Positions 1 through 8,649 of a DNA stretch of 64,000 nt are shown one piece after another; the stretch's first letter is position 1, and each line of letters begins with the position of its first letter. Source of the DNA: JAIBCC01 sp963763855 (lineage in GTDB: Bacteria > Acidobacteriota > Blastocatellia > Pyrinomonadales > Pyrinomonadaceae); contig CAVXPU010000005.1 in assembly GCA_963763855.1 (NCBI GenBank), positions 3,100,001 to 3,164,000 of the forward strand, read 5' to 3'. The notes under the pieces were generated by a model. That model worked only from the letters and a program-made list of their open reading frames with translations. It searched no databases and was not told the DNA's origin. A program made the position numbers and the translations under genes.

Positions 1-8
1 TAGTCGCA

Positions 9-872
9 TTATTTTTCTCCTTTTAAATTCGTCGCGAAAAAGCGTAAAACCTTTTCTTCATAATCTTTAGGGGCGTTTTTCTGTAAATCACTGTGTTCCG
101 CATTGGGGACAATCCAGATGTCTTTTGGTTGATTTGCGGTGTCGTATAGTTGTCTGCTTTCTGCAAGTGTCGTGTGTCGGTCGCTTTCGCCCGCAATCAC
201 GAAAATTGGTGACGAAAACCGCGGTAATTTATCAATCGGACGAAGTTCATCAACCGAAACACCCAAACGTGCAGGAAACTGCAACGTCATCAAAGGCGAT
301 AAATTTTCAGCACCCGAAAAAAGCCATAAATTCAGACGATTATCGATTGCCTTTTGCATCGTAGGGTAAACCATCTCAAGGATTACCGCGTCAACCTTTA
401 TCGGCTCATTCTGCAACAAAAAAGCTGCTCCGCCCATCGAAATTCCCAAAACGCCAACCTTTTCATTGGGCAATTTTTGCTTAATAAATTTGAGCGAAGC
501 GGTTGCATCACGACTTTCCAAATGTCCAAAAGTGATCTGTTTACCAATACTTTCGCCGTGTGCTTGAAAATCAAAGGTCAGAATAGAAAAACCGCTTTCG
601 TTCAAAAAAGCCATTCGATTCGGCATACTGCGATCGCCGCGAACGCCGTGCATCAAAACAATAACGCCCTTATTTTCTTTGCCTTTGACAAACCATCCTT
701 TTATCAAAGCTCCCGATTCGCTCGGAAATTCAACATTCTCGCAAACAATTTTTTGCGGACAATCGCCGACAGATTTATTCACCGGAGCCATAAGCGAATT
801 CGCCGCAAACCAAAACGCCGCGATTATCAGCAGAGGCAGCAGAATAAAAAGACCCAACCCGACTTTTCGCAT
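9..872 (-). CDS. alpha/beta hydrolase, membrane-anchored or exported
   Basis: A 287-residue serine hydrolase of the alpha/beta fold. Residues 5-25 form a hydrophobic signal or anchor segment, so the catalytic domain probably faces the periplasm. LMHGVRGD (about 73-80) is the oxyanion-hole HG turn, GISMGG (143-148) is the nucleophile elbow with Ser145, and the late GESDRHT and NAEHSDL motifs supply the likely Asp and His. The family includes BAAT-like and CocE-like esterases and peptidases; the substrate cannot be read from sequence. It lies 12 bases downstream of gpmA on the same strand, so co-transcription is possible. The stop codon is inside the window, so the gene is complete. Confidence 0.85.
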   Translation of the reverse strand: MRKVGLGLFILLPLLIIAAFWFAANSLMAPVNKSVGDCPQKIVCENVEFPSESGALIKGWFVKGKENKGVIVLMHGVRGDRSMPNRMAFLNESGFSILTFDFQAHGESIGKQITFGHLESRDATASLKFIKQKLPNEKVGVLGISMGGAAFLLQNEPIKVDAVILEMVYPTMQKAIDNRLNLWLFSGAENLSPLMTLQFPARLGVSVDELRPIDKLPRFSSPIFVIAGESDRHTTLAESRQLYDTANQPKDIWIVPNAEHSDLQKNAPKDYEEKVLRFFATNLKGEK

Positions 873-884
873 AGCTTTTAACTT

Positions 885-1628
885 CTACCTTTTACTTTTG
901 CCTTGATTCGCCACCGCATCCTGTGCGGCTTTGATCGCTTCAGCATCGCCAAGGTAATAACTTTTGACTGGCTTCAAGTTTTCATCGAGTTCGTAAATGA
1001 GCGGAATCCCCGTCGGGATATTCATTTTCACGATTTCTTCATCCGCGATGTTGTCTAAATACTTCACCAGGGCACGCAATGAATTTCCGTGTGCGGCAAC
1101 GATAATTCGTTTGCCTGCTTTGATTTGAGGTGCGATTTCACTTTCCCAATACGGAACGACCCGGGCAACTGTATCTTTCAAACATTCAGTTTGCGGGAAA
1201 TTTTCAATACCTGCATATTTTGCCGAATTACCTTCATAGCGTTCGTCAGCATCTGACATCGGCGGCGGCGGAACATCATAACTGCGTCGCCATATATGTA
1301 CTTGCTCCTCGCCAAATTTTTCCGCCATTTCGGATTTATTAAGCCCCTGCAAATCACCATAATGGCGTTCATTTAGCTTCCAGGAATTTACAATTGGAAT
1401 CCACATCAAATCGAGCTCGTCCAAGATTGTCCAAAGCGTGCGAATCGCCCGCTTCAATACAGACGTATATGCTAAATCGAATATGAAGCCTTCTTTCTTC
1501 AAAAGCTCGCCTGCAGCCTTAGCCTCTTCGCGACCTTTTTCAGAAAGATCAACGTCTTTAAAGCCGGTAAAACGATTTTCCTTATTCCAAACACTTTCGC
1601 CGTGTCTGATTAAAACTAATTTATACAT
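885..1628 (-). CDS. gpmA: 2,3-bisphosphoglycerate-dependent phosphoglycerate mutase
   Basis: This enzyme interconverts 3- and 2-phosphoglycerate in glycolysis and gluconeogenesis in the cytoplasm. The 247-residue length is typical of the cofactor-dependent dPGM family. LIRHGESVWN near the N terminus carries the phosphohistidine (His9) in the RHG signature, followed by RFTGFKDVDLSEKG, the family hallmark KLNERHYGDLQGL, and AHGNSLRALV with the second catalytic His. No frameshift or missing residue is seen. A terminator-like hairpin and heptamer repeats separate it from the upstream gene, so it probably has its own promoter in the 1629-1700 spacer. Confidence 0.95.
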   Translation of the reverse strand: MYKLVLIRHGESVWNKENRFTGFKDVDLSEKGREEAKAAGELLKKEGFIFDLAYTSVLKRAIRTLWTILDELDLMWIPIVNSWKLNERHYGDLQGLNKSEMAEKFGEEQVHIWRRSYDVPPPPMSDADERYEGNSAKYAGIENFPQTECLKDTVARVVPYWESEIAPQIKAGKRIIVAAHGNSLRALVKYLDNIADEEIVKMNIPTGIPLIYELDENLKPVKSYYLGDAEAIKAAQDAVANQGKSKR

Positions 1629-1648
1629 AATCTGTTAAGTCTGATATC

Positions 1649-1679
1649 CAAAGTCTAAAGCTAAAGTCTAAAGTCTTTG
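1649..1679. repeat. heptanucleotide tandem repeat, CTAAAGT type
   Basis: The spacer upstream of gpmA carries about four imperfect copies of a 7-base unit (CTAAAGT and variants) in direct register. It belongs to the same general class as the tracts at 1753-1787 and 5881-5910. Confidence 0.6.
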
Positions 1680-1700
1680 TGATTATTAAACTCTAAACGA

Positions 1701-1737
1701 CAAAAAGGCTCAAGTCTCGCAATTGAAAACTTGAGCC
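1701..1737 (-). terminator. intrinsic terminator after the GerMN-like gene
   Basis: A 9-bp perfect stem (GGCTCAAGT paired with ACTTGAGCC) is followed on the minus strand by a T-run. It lies between the stop of the 1790-2885 gene and gpmA, where it would end transcription of the upstream gene. Confidence 0.7.
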
Positions 1738-1752
1738 GGTGCCGATCGATTC

Positions 1753-1787
1753 GACTTTGGACATTAGACCTTAGACTTTGGACTTTA
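1753..1787. repeat. heptanucleotide tandem repeat, GACTTTG type
   Basis: Five consecutive 7-base units in exact register: GACTTTG, GACATTA, GACCTTA, GACTTTG, GACTTTA. The unit is the same, rotated by one base, as the GGACTTT tract found inside preT at 5881-5910. Confidence 0.8.
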
Positions 1788-1789
1788 AT

Positions 1790-2885
1790 CTATTTACATC
1801 TCGGAATCGGCTTATCCATTTGGCTATCAATCATTGTTTCGCCAATCGCACAAACGACAACTTTCTTTACAGACGGAAATTGTTTAGCGGTCTTTTCGAT
1901 TGATTCGAGAAAAATAAAAGGTCCGAGCGAACCATAATTTGTCTGATCTTTTGGTTGCGAAAATTTAACGGTAGCAACTCCATTTTTCAAGACAACGCCT
2001 TCAAATTTCATTCCAAAAGCTGGCGAGGTAAAGCCTTTGCCTTCTTCATTTTGGGCGACACCAATGAAAAGATCTTGCAAAGTTGGAGTAAGCGGGAGCA
2101 TTCGCTAAAACTTCGCGTTCGACTGTGCCCAATACGAAATTTCCATCTTTTCCTTCATCATTCGCTCGCCAGAAATACAGTTTAACTTTTCGCCATTTCG
2201 GCTCATACATTTCAAACGAATTTCGGTTAACGATCACTTTGCCTTTAACGATTTTCTTCAAATCAAGGGTCTCAACCTTGCTTGGTTTAACCTTAGTTTT
2301 TTCGACAAATGCGGTTTTGTTTTCATATTCATCTACGCCGCGTTCCTCAGAGATTTTCTCCCAATCGTTTTCTTTATAGTATAAAAGCGTGATCGTATCT
2401 CCTTTAATAGCTGATAATTCCGCAAACCCCCGACTTAAAACTTGTCCGCGTTTTGGATCAACCACGGCAAAATACGCACCGCCGAGCCCGCCGTCTGCCA
2501 TTTTGACTAACAGCACGTTTTGCCCGTTGCTCAATTTCTTTTCGGTCAGCCCAATAACCATACTATATTCCGACATTATCTTGCGGGATTTGCCCGTCGC
2601 CACGTCATAAATATGGAGCGATTGACCTTCGTTTTCAAACCCACCGGAGCCATCCTTGCCTGAATACACGACTTCTTTTCCACCATTTACAAGCCATACA
2701 TCAAATCCGTGATCGCTAATTTGGTGCTTGTTGCCATTGACCGTTATCACGACTTTTCCGCCGTAACCGTCAGGTTCAGATTGAATTTCAACCGCGGTTG
2801 CCTTCAAAATCTGAGCAGAGATTGAAAATGACAACAAGCTAAAAAATATACCTAAATTTACCAAAAGAAATAATTTTTGTTTCAT
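1790..2885 (-). CDS. exported protein with C-terminal GerMN-like domain, interrupted by one frameshift
   Basis: The protein starts at the ATG at 2885, which opens a clean signal peptide (MKQKLFLLVNLGIFFS to SISAQ). An N-terminal beta-rich region follows. The C-terminal part (KLYFWRANDEG, VEREVLANAP, then LTPTLQDLFIGVAQ and GFTSPAFGM in another frame) resembles the GerMN domain of spore-germination and lipoprotein families. The reading frame breaks at about 2092-2096: deleting one base in the CCCG context restores VEREVLANAPLTPTLQDL. The span is 3 x 365 + 1 bases, consistent with one inserted base. Function is unknown; GerMN proteins are usually envelope-associated. Confidence 0.6.
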
Positions 2886-2940
2886 GAAAAAACTCCCAAC
2901 AAAAGACGTTTTAGGGGATAATTTTTGCATTTCTTTAACG

Positions 2941-4173
2941 TCACGCTGTGCGTTCCTTCCAAGATTGCGGATTGCTGCCATCGTCTAATCTGACCATAGA
3001 AACCGCTCCCGGAGCCGGACAAACCAAAACGCAAAGATTACACCCGACGCATTCGAGTTCATCAACGACCGGAAATTTATTGTCGTCGAAGCTAAAACAC
3101 TGATGAGCTCCGTCTTCACACGCAACATAGCAGAGATTACATTTCACGCATTTTTCGTTATCAACTCGGGCGACAACCTTGTAATTCAAATCGAGATTTC
3201 CCCAATCCGTTACCCGATTTACCGATAAACCAATGATGTCGTTAACCGATTTATAGCCTTTATCGTCCAAATAATTGTTCAAACCATCGATCATATCTTC
3301 GACGATTCGATAACCGTAATGCATTACCGCCGTGCAAACTTGGACATTCCCTGCACCCAAAAGCAAAAATTCGACCGCATCTCGCCAGGTTGAAATTCCG
3401 CCGATTCCCGAAATCGGAATGTTGAATTCCGCATCTCGAGCCAATTCGGAAATCATATTCAACGCAATCGGTTTCACCGCCGGACCGCAGTATCCGCCGT
3501 GAGCTGCTTTGCCGTTGACGTTTGGATACGGAATCATCGTGTCAATATCAACGCCGATGACCGAATTTATTGTGTTAATCAACGAAACCGCGTCCGCTCC
3601 GCCGTTTTGAGCGGCACGTCCCGGCGGAACGATATGCGTAACATTCGGCGTAAGTTTCACGATGACGGGAATGTCGGAAACTTCCTTCACCCATTCGGTA
3701 ACCATGCAAGTATATTCGGGAACTTGCCCCATCGCCGCCCCCATTCCGCGTTCGCTCATCCCGTGTGGACAGCCGAAATTTAATTCAAAGCCGTCGCAGC
3801 CTGTGTCTTGAGTCCGCTTTGTGATTTCCTGCCACGCCTCTTTTTTCGATTCAACCATCAACGAAGCAATCACGGCGTGTTTCGGATATTTTTTCTTACA
3901 TTCCGCCATTTCCTTGAGGTTTATTTCAAGCGAACGGTCGGTAATGAGTTCGATATTATTCAAACCCGCCATCCGGGTCGAACCATAATCAATCGCCGCC
4001 AAACGAGATGAAACATTTGTAATCGGTTCGCCCAAAGTCTTCCAAACCGCTCCGCCCCAACCCGCGTCAAACGCCCGTTCGATCATCGAACCCATATTTG
4101 TCGGCGGTGCCGATGCCAGCCAAAAAGGATTCGGCGAATCGATTCCTGCGAAATTTGTCTTTAGATCTGCCAT
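2941..4173 (-). CDS. preA: NAD-dependent dihydropyrimidine dehydrogenase, subunit PreA
   Basis: The catalytic subunit reduces uracil and thymine to 5,6-dihydro forms using electrons passed from PreT; first step of the reductive pyrimidine pathway. The 410-residue length matches E. coli PreA. The FMN-binding TIM barrel of the dihydroorotate dehydrogenase type occupies roughly residues 1-315, with NFGCPHGMSERGMG carrying the expected catalytic-loop Cys region. Two 4Fe-4S motifs close the protein: CVKCNLCYVAC from about 342 and CVGCNLCVLVC from about 375. The partner subunit gene preT lies upstream at 5188-6511, separated by a BrnT/BrnA module and a small membrane protein gene, which is unusual for a preTA pair. 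Confidence 0.93.
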   Translation of the reverse strand: MADLKTNFAGIDSPNPFWLASAPPTNMGSMIERAFDAGWGGAVWKTLGEPITNVSSRLAAIDYGSTRMAGLNNIELITDRSLEINLKEMAECKKKYPKHAVIASLMVESKKEAWQEITKRTQDTGCDGFELNFGCPHGMSERGMGAAMGQVPEYTCMVTEWVKEVSDIPVIVKLTPNVTHIVPPGRAAQNGGADAVSLINTINSVIGVDIDTMIPYPNVNGKAAHGGYCGPAVKPIALNMISELARDAEFNIPISGIGGISTWRDAVEFLLLGAGNVQVCTAVMHYGYRIVEDMIDGLNNYLDDKGYKSVNDIIGLSVNRVTDWGNLDLNYKVVARVDNEKCVKCNLCYVACEDGAHQCFSFDDNKFPVVDELECVGCNLCVLVCPAPGAVSMVRLDDGSNPQSWKERTA

Positions 4174-4190
4174 AAGTTTTGTAATAAACT

Positions 4191-4502
4191 CTAAATTGTT
4201 TTATAACCTTCTTCTTTTTTACCCAAATGTCGGCGAACTAAATCCACACTCAATAGTCCACAAAGTAATGCAGTAACATAAGCTACATATGTCCAACCGA
4301 AGTATTCTGGCTTTTTTGGCAATTTATATCTTTCGAGCATCGAAAAGTAGACATAAAAGTATGAAGCAAGAATTATTGCCTCAATAGAAAAGAAAATTCC
4401 GATTGATAAAAGAGTCCACCTAATTCCACTTTTGCCGTTTGCCTCTGCAACGGGATAAATGACTTTTGGAATAACCCAGACTGCCCAAACTAGTTCAAAC
4501 AT
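4191..4502 (-). CDS. small membrane protein, unknown function
   Basis: A 103-residue protein with at least two clear membrane segments (about residues 29-54 and 68-90) and a hydrophobic N terminus that may be a third. A charged tail (RRHLGKKEEG) follows the last segment, suggesting a cytoplasmic C terminus. I do not recognise the family. It is 17 bases upstream of preA and 19 downstream of the BrnA gene on the same strand, so it may share their transcript. Confidence 0.55.
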   Translation of the reverse strand: MFELVWAVWVIPKVIYPVAEANGKSGIRWTLLSIGIFFSIEAIILASYFYVYFSMLERYKLPKKPEYFGWTYVAYVTALLCGLLSVDLVRRHLGKKEEGYKTI

Positions 4503-4521
4503 AGAATCTCTCTTAATACAT

Positions 4522-4890
4522 TTACACCGTTTCCAATTTCTCCTTCAACGCCTTCAAAAATTCCGTATCTTCCAAAAGGCTTCTATCCAAACTCGTTTTC
4601 CCAATCGAATCTGCTTCCATAATTTTTCGCAATTCGTTGTTGATTTGCGTTTGATATGGGGCGGCGTTTGGTTGTTCGGCACGTTGGCGGAAATAGGTTA
4701 TCACTTCGTCTTCCAGATAAATAGAAACCTTTATTCGTTTGCTGTTCTTGAGTTTTGCCGCCCAAGGCGAGCGACGCACTTGATACGGTCCGGGTTTCAT
4801 AACTTCATCATCGGTTAAACCTTCGGCAAGTTCTGCTCTGTATTCGTCTTCAGTAACCGTATATGTTAGATTTTTAGCTGTTTTGTTCAT
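4522..4890 (-). CDS. brnA: BrnA-family antitoxin
   Basis: A 122-residue protein whose central segment (IKVSIYLEDEVITYFRQRA followed by PNAAPYQTQINNELRKIM) is the BrnA-type ribbon-helix-helix signature. BrnA binds and neutralises the BrnT ribonuclease and represses its own operon by operator binding. The start overlaps the end of the brnT gene by 17 bases, the usual toxin-first brnTA layout. The pair sits between preT and preA, interrupting the pyrimidine-degradation operon. Confidence 0.85.
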   Translation of the reverse strand: MNKTAKNLTYTVTEDEYRAELAEGLTDDEVMKPGPYQVRRSPWAAKLKNSKRIKVSIYLEDEVITYFRQRAEQPNAAPYQTQINNELRKIMEADSIGKTSLDRSLLEDTEFLKALKEKLETV

Positions 4891-5149
4891 TGTAAATCCT
4901 TATGTGTCTTGCATTTGCAATGCGTGCAGAAATGATTCGAATCTTTTCATTACGCTCGGTGTATGCAACAAATAAAAGCCGCGTATTTGCAATTCCAATC
5001 AATTGATATCGAATTTCGCCTTCGGAATTTGCCTTATCAAAAAGTTCAACGGCGTTTTCATCGAAAAATGCGAGTGCGGCTTCTTCAAAACTTACGTTGT
5101 GTTTTTTGAAATTTGCATTTGCCTTTTCTTTATCCCATTCAAATTCCAT
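4874..5149 (-). CDS. brnT: BrnT-family ribonuclease toxin
   Basis: A 91-residue protein matching BrnT, a RelE-fold ribonuclease of type II toxin-antitoxin systems. The N-terminal FEWDKEKANANFKKHNVSFEEA is highly characteristic, as is the late EKIRIISARIANARHIRIY segment containing the catalytic Arg residues. It is the first gene of the module and overlaps brnA. A paralogous pair lies at 16246-16810. Confidence 0.88.
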   Translation of the reverse strand: MEFEWDKEKANANFKKHNVSFEEAALAFFDENAVELFDKANSEGEIRYQLIGIANTRLLFVAYTERNEKIRIISARIANARHIRIYNEQNS

Positions 5150-5187
5150 TTACAATTATACCGACATATCTATACAAATCAAGACAA

Positions 5188-6511
5188 TTATGAGAGTCCC
5201 GCAAAACTCACCTTTTCCCCAAACAAACTTTCATGAATCCCACTCGCCGCTTTTTTCCCCATCTGAGCCGCGTCAACCGCTTCTGCACCGCCGTTTACAC
5301 AATCGCCACCCGCGAAGATTTTTGGATTCGAAGTCTGCATATTTTCGTTGACGGCAACGCGACCTTTTTCGTCTAATTGAACGCCAAGTTGTTGTAAAAA
5401 TTCGACTTGTTTCTGTTGTCCGATTGCAATAATCACCATATCGCAAGCAATTTCAACTTCGCTTCCGTCCGTTTTTTTGCATTTCAAACCTGTGACTTTG
5501 CTGTTGCCCAAAATTTCAATTGGCGTATGTTGCCATGCGAATTCGATCGCATCAGGATTTCGCCAATTCGATTTCGTAATCGTAAGCCGGAGCATCTTTT
5601 TCGGTTCGGCGATAGACCAAAATTGCTTTTTCCGCACCTAATCTTTTCGCTTGCGTAACAGCATCAATCGCCGTATTTCCTGCACCAATTACCGCAACAG
5701 TTTTGCCAATCGGAACAGACTTCCAATCACGGGTTTTAATTTTTTCGATAAAGTGCAAAGCGTCCATTACGCCGTCTTTGTCTTCGCCTGAAATGTTGAG
5801 CTGATTGGTTTTACCCAACCCAATAGCGAGAAAAACAGCGTGGTGTTTCGATAAAAGTTCTTCAATCGAAACCTGACCTTGGACTCTGGACTCTGGACTT
5901 TGGACTATGGAAGTATTCAGTTGGAATTTAACTCCAAGCGATTCAACCTGTTTCACTTCCGCCAAAGAATGTGCAGCCGTCATTTTATATTCAGCCATTC
6001 CGTATGTGTCTAAGCCTCCCGCGAGTTCCCTTTTTTCATAAACCGTAACGGCGTAACCTAAACGTGCTAAATAAGTTGCACACGATAAACCTGCCGGACC
6101 CGAACCGATAATTCCGACCGATTTTCCGTTTGGTTCACCTTTTTCAAACATTTTTTTGCCTGATTTTAAGACATGTTCCGTCGCGTAGCGTTGAAGGCGA
6201 CCAATTTCAATCGGCTTTTTGACCAACGTTTTTTCGACGCAGGCACCTTCGCACAAGACTTCTACAGGACAAACCTTCGCACACGAGCTGCCGATCGGAT
6301 TTGCGTCAAAAATTGTTTTTGCCGAGCCATGAAGATTTCCGGATGCGATTTTTTTGATAAAATTCGGCACGTCGATATGAGTCGGGCAAGCGTGCGTGCA
6401 AGGTGCGTCGTAGCAATAAAGGCAACGATTTGCTTCCAATAATGCTTCAGATTGCGTCATCAGCGGATGAATTTCTGCGAAGTTTTTTTCGATTTGTTCA
6501 GTGTCTGTCAT
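5188..6511 (-). CDS. preT: NAD-dependent dihydropyrimidine dehydrogenase, subunit PreT, interrupted by one frameshift
   Basis: The flavoprotein subunit transfers electrons from NADH to PreA. The N terminus (CLYCYDAPCTHACP and CAKVCPVEVLCEGAC) binds Fe-S clusters as in glutamate synthase small subunits; GIIGSGPAGLSCA is the FAD-binding motif, GAGNTAIDAV the NAD-binding motif, and FAGGDCVNG near the end the second FAD contact. The frame breaks near 5555: removing one base in AAATCCTGAT joins YEIELAKS to DAIEFAWQHTP. The span is 3 x 441 + 1 bases, so one inserted base explains it. A heptamer repeat encodes an insertion (SPESRVQGQ) around residues 201-210. Confidence 0.85.
5881..5910. repeat. heptanucleotide repeat inside preT, GGACTTT type
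   Basis: Four consecutive 7-base units in register (GGACTCT, GGACTCT, GGACTTT, GGACTAT) lie within the preT coding sequence. On the minus strand they encode part of the segment VQSPESRVQ. The unit matches the intergenic tract at 1753-1787. Confidence 0.8.
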
Positions 6512-6521
6512 ATTTTTGGTT

Positions 6522-6593
6522 CACCACAGAGTTCACAGAGAACACAGAGTTTTTCTCAAGATTTTCTCCGTGCTCTCTGTGAACTCTGTGGTG
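6522..6593. repeat. large inverted repeat, CACCACAGAG family
   Basis: A perfect 20-bp inverted repeat (6522-6541 with 6574-6593) encloses a 32-base loop between ridA and preT. The arms consist of reiterated ACAGAG motifs. It could act as a terminator or mRNA stabiliser for ridA, or be a dispersed palindromic repeat; similar architecture recurs at 47401-47517. Confidence 0.8.
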
Positions 6594-6600
6594 CAATTTC

Positions 6601-6993
6601 CTAAAGTTCCGCGTCCGCCTCGATTTCGATTAGCATATCTTCATTGATCAATTTCGAAACTTCAACCATCGTTGTCGCCGGCATGATCGTGCCGAAGAAT
6701 TCGCCGTGTGCTCTTCCATATTCTTCCCAACGCGAAATATCCGTTACAAACATTCGGGTTCGGACAACATTTTCGAGGCTTGCTCCGACTGCGTTCAACG
6801 CTTTTTCGATGTTTTTTATCGTCTGAACGGTCTGTGCGTAAGCGTCGCCGATTCCTACAACATTACTGTTTGCATCAGTTGCAGTTGTTCCGGTAACGTA
6901 AATCCGCGTCCCGACCTTCACCGCCCGCGAATAGCCGACAATCAATTCCCACTTTGCTCCCGATGAATATTTTTGGCGTTCTTGCATAATCAT
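6601..6993 (-). CDS. ridA: RidA family deaminase
   Basis: A 130-residue YjgF/YER057c/UK114 family protein. Members hydrolyse reactive enamine/imine intermediates such as 2-aminoacrylate to release ammonia; a RidA-type protein (RutC) also acts in a different pyrimidine-degradation route. Family features are RAVKVGTRIYVTGTTA, the ENVVRTRMFVTDI segment with the substrate-binding Arg, and the terminal LIEIEADAEL. The start overlaps the stop of the exported-protein gene at 6990 (ATGA). Its position next to preT suggests a housekeeping role in this catabolic locus, which is inference. Confidence 0.88.
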   Translation of the reverse strand: MIMQERQKYSSGAKWELIVGYSRAVKVGTRIYVTGTTATDANSNVVGIGDAYAQTVQTIKNIEKALNAVGASLENVVRTRMFVTDISRWEEYGRAHGEFFGTIMPATTMVEVSKLINEDMLIEIEADAEL

Positions 6994-7766
6994 TTTAGCT
7001 TTACAAAATACGTTCCGTTGAATTTATACTTGATAAATTTATCGGTCACTTTTCCGTTCGGAAACTCTTTATCTTCAACAACTACGGGGAATTTCAACGT
7101 CTTCGTTTTTGCATCATATTCAAATAATTTAATCGGACGCTCCTTTCGATCAACGACCGAGAAAAAGTTAAATTCAAAGCTCAGCAAATTTGTTAAACCC
7201 GAATTTGTTTTGAAAAGTTTCGCATCTTTTATCGAACTGCCGCTGATTTTGAATAATTTAACTGTTTGATAGGAATCCGACGTTGACAATATTGAATGAA
7301 ACCGAGCCATGTAAACTTTCCCGCCTTTCGTATCAATGCCGTAAATATCTGAAACGAAAGCACCTGCGTCGCCTTCCTCCCAATAATCGCCTTTTGAATA
7401 AACCTTTCCATCACTGCCCTGAAACTGAAAAACACTATCAAAAATATGCATCGTTCCGCCCGATTCGGTGTCCCAAGCGTATATGCGAAACCTGCCGTCT
7501 TCGGATGTTGCGATATCGATATGCTTGTCCAATTCGCTGAATTTATACTTCAAAACCGCCGATTGTTTCGTGTATTTCAGAATTTTCGACTTGAAAGATT
7601 CGTTTTCGGCGGATAATTTATCGCCATCGTAATTGCTTCGGTAATCTGAATACTTTTTAACATTCTCGATATGCGAAACGAGTTCTTGCTCAATCTTTTG
7701 CGGCGTTTGAGCGGAAATCGACGCGATGAATAGCAAGAATCCACACAATCTCAGATTTTTTTTCAT
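6990..7766 (-). CDS. exported protein of unknown function
   Basis: A 258-residue protein taken from the ATG at 7766, which opens a signal peptide (MKKNLRLCGFLLFIASISAQ); the frame remains open further upstream but without signal-like sequence. The mature part alternates beta-strand-like segments with acidic-aromatic stretches (YAWDTESGGTMHIFD, KGDYWEEGDAGAF) reminiscent of a beta-sandwich or propeller. I do not recognise the family. It overlaps ridA by four bases, so translation is probably coupled. Its stop is reached without any frame problem. Confidence 0.6.
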   Translation of the reverse strand: MKKNLRLCGFLLFIASISAQTPQKIEQELVSHIENVKKYSDYRSNYDGDKLSAENESFKSKILKYTKQSAVLKYKFSELDKHIDIATSEDGRFRIYAWDTESGGTMHIFDSVFQFQGSDGKVYSKGDYWEEGDAGAFVSDIYGIDTKGGKVYMARFHSILSTSDSYQTVKLFKISGSSIKDAKLFKTNSGLTNLLSFEFNFFSVVDRKERPIKLFEYDAKTKTLKFPVVVEDKEFPNGKVTDKFIKYKFNGTYFVKLK

Positions 7767-7768
7767 AA

Positions 7769-8220
7769 TTAATGCGAGCCTTTCATTTTCAAAATATAAA
7801 ATCCAAACGGAGCCAAAATAATACTCATTGCAATGCTGGAAATTACTAAAAAGAGAACGAATTGCAAAATTCCCCAATACCATTTTTTCGGTTTGAAAAA
7901 TTGCCAAACCATCCAAAACCAAAACGGATATTTAATGATAAATTCTAGCGATTTGAATATTGTCGAATGGTTTTCGTCCAAACCTGTAGTCGAAATCAAG
8001 ACCAAAATTACATCAGCAATTACAAGCTGACCCATCAAATAGGACGTTAAAAACCAAATGTTCGGCAAAGTTATAACCCGATTTGAAATAAGTGATATAG
8101 GAAGCAATCGCCAACGGAATAACCATCGCAACAACGAAGATTTTGTAATACTTTTCCGTAATATATTCAATCGCCTGGTTAATATTTGAGAATTCAACTT
8201 CCTTTACTTCCTCAATTCCT
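7769..8220 (-). CDS. DUF3667-like membrane protein, start unclear, interrupted by one frameshift
   Basis: Two frames together encode a membrane protein. The upstream part reads IEYITEKYYKIFVVAMVIPL then YFKSGYNFAEHLVFN, which is the conserved core of DUF3667 proteins; the downstream part continues SYLMGQLVIADVILVLIS, then two more membrane segments ending at 7769. The frame switches near 8048, where deletion of one base in AACGTCC restores the match. The usual N-terminal zinc ribbon of the family is missing here, and no convincing ATG opens the first frame, so the gene may be truncated or start at a rare codon. Confidence 0.5.
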
Positions 8221-8240
8221 TTCTCCCAAATACAACTATT

Positions 8241-8585
8241 TTATATCAACGAATTTGCTTGTAAATAATGTTCAAAATATTGGCAAGTATTACACCAACT
8301 ACGTATCAAAGAACCAAAAGGAAGAAAACATCCAATCATATAATTTCCTTCAGGAATGTATGCTTCGCCCAGTAAATTGAAATGTGCAAACTATAATAGC
8401 TGTAATAATTATTATTGCTCCATTCACACCACCCGAAATACCGCCGTTATAAATTATGCTTTTGCCTTTGCTTTTAGATGGGTTAGATGAATCATCTGTT
8501 TCCGACAAAAATGTTCCACATTTTTTACATTTAGAGATGATGAAAAATTAATAAATCCACACTCAGCACATTTTTTGTTTTTCAT
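8241..8585 (-). CDS. small zinc-ribbon membrane protein, interrupted by frameshifts
   Basis: The ATG at 8585 opens MKNKKCAECGFINF; after a frame change the sequence continues SKCKKCGTFLSE, giving a four-Cys zinc ribbon, then a Ser/Lys linker, a membrane segment (GAIIIITAIIVCTF) and after a second frame change EAYIPEGNYMIGCFLPFGS to a stop at 8241. The shifts lie near 8535 (one base missing) and near 8374 (one extra G in a GGG run). Total length is a multiple of three, consistent with one deletion and one insertion. The function is unknown. Confidence 0.45.
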
Positions 8586-8649
8586 AAATATTGTTTATTC
8601 CGCATAAGGTCTATTAAATTTGATACGTCCAATTTGTTCTTCAAAGGTT

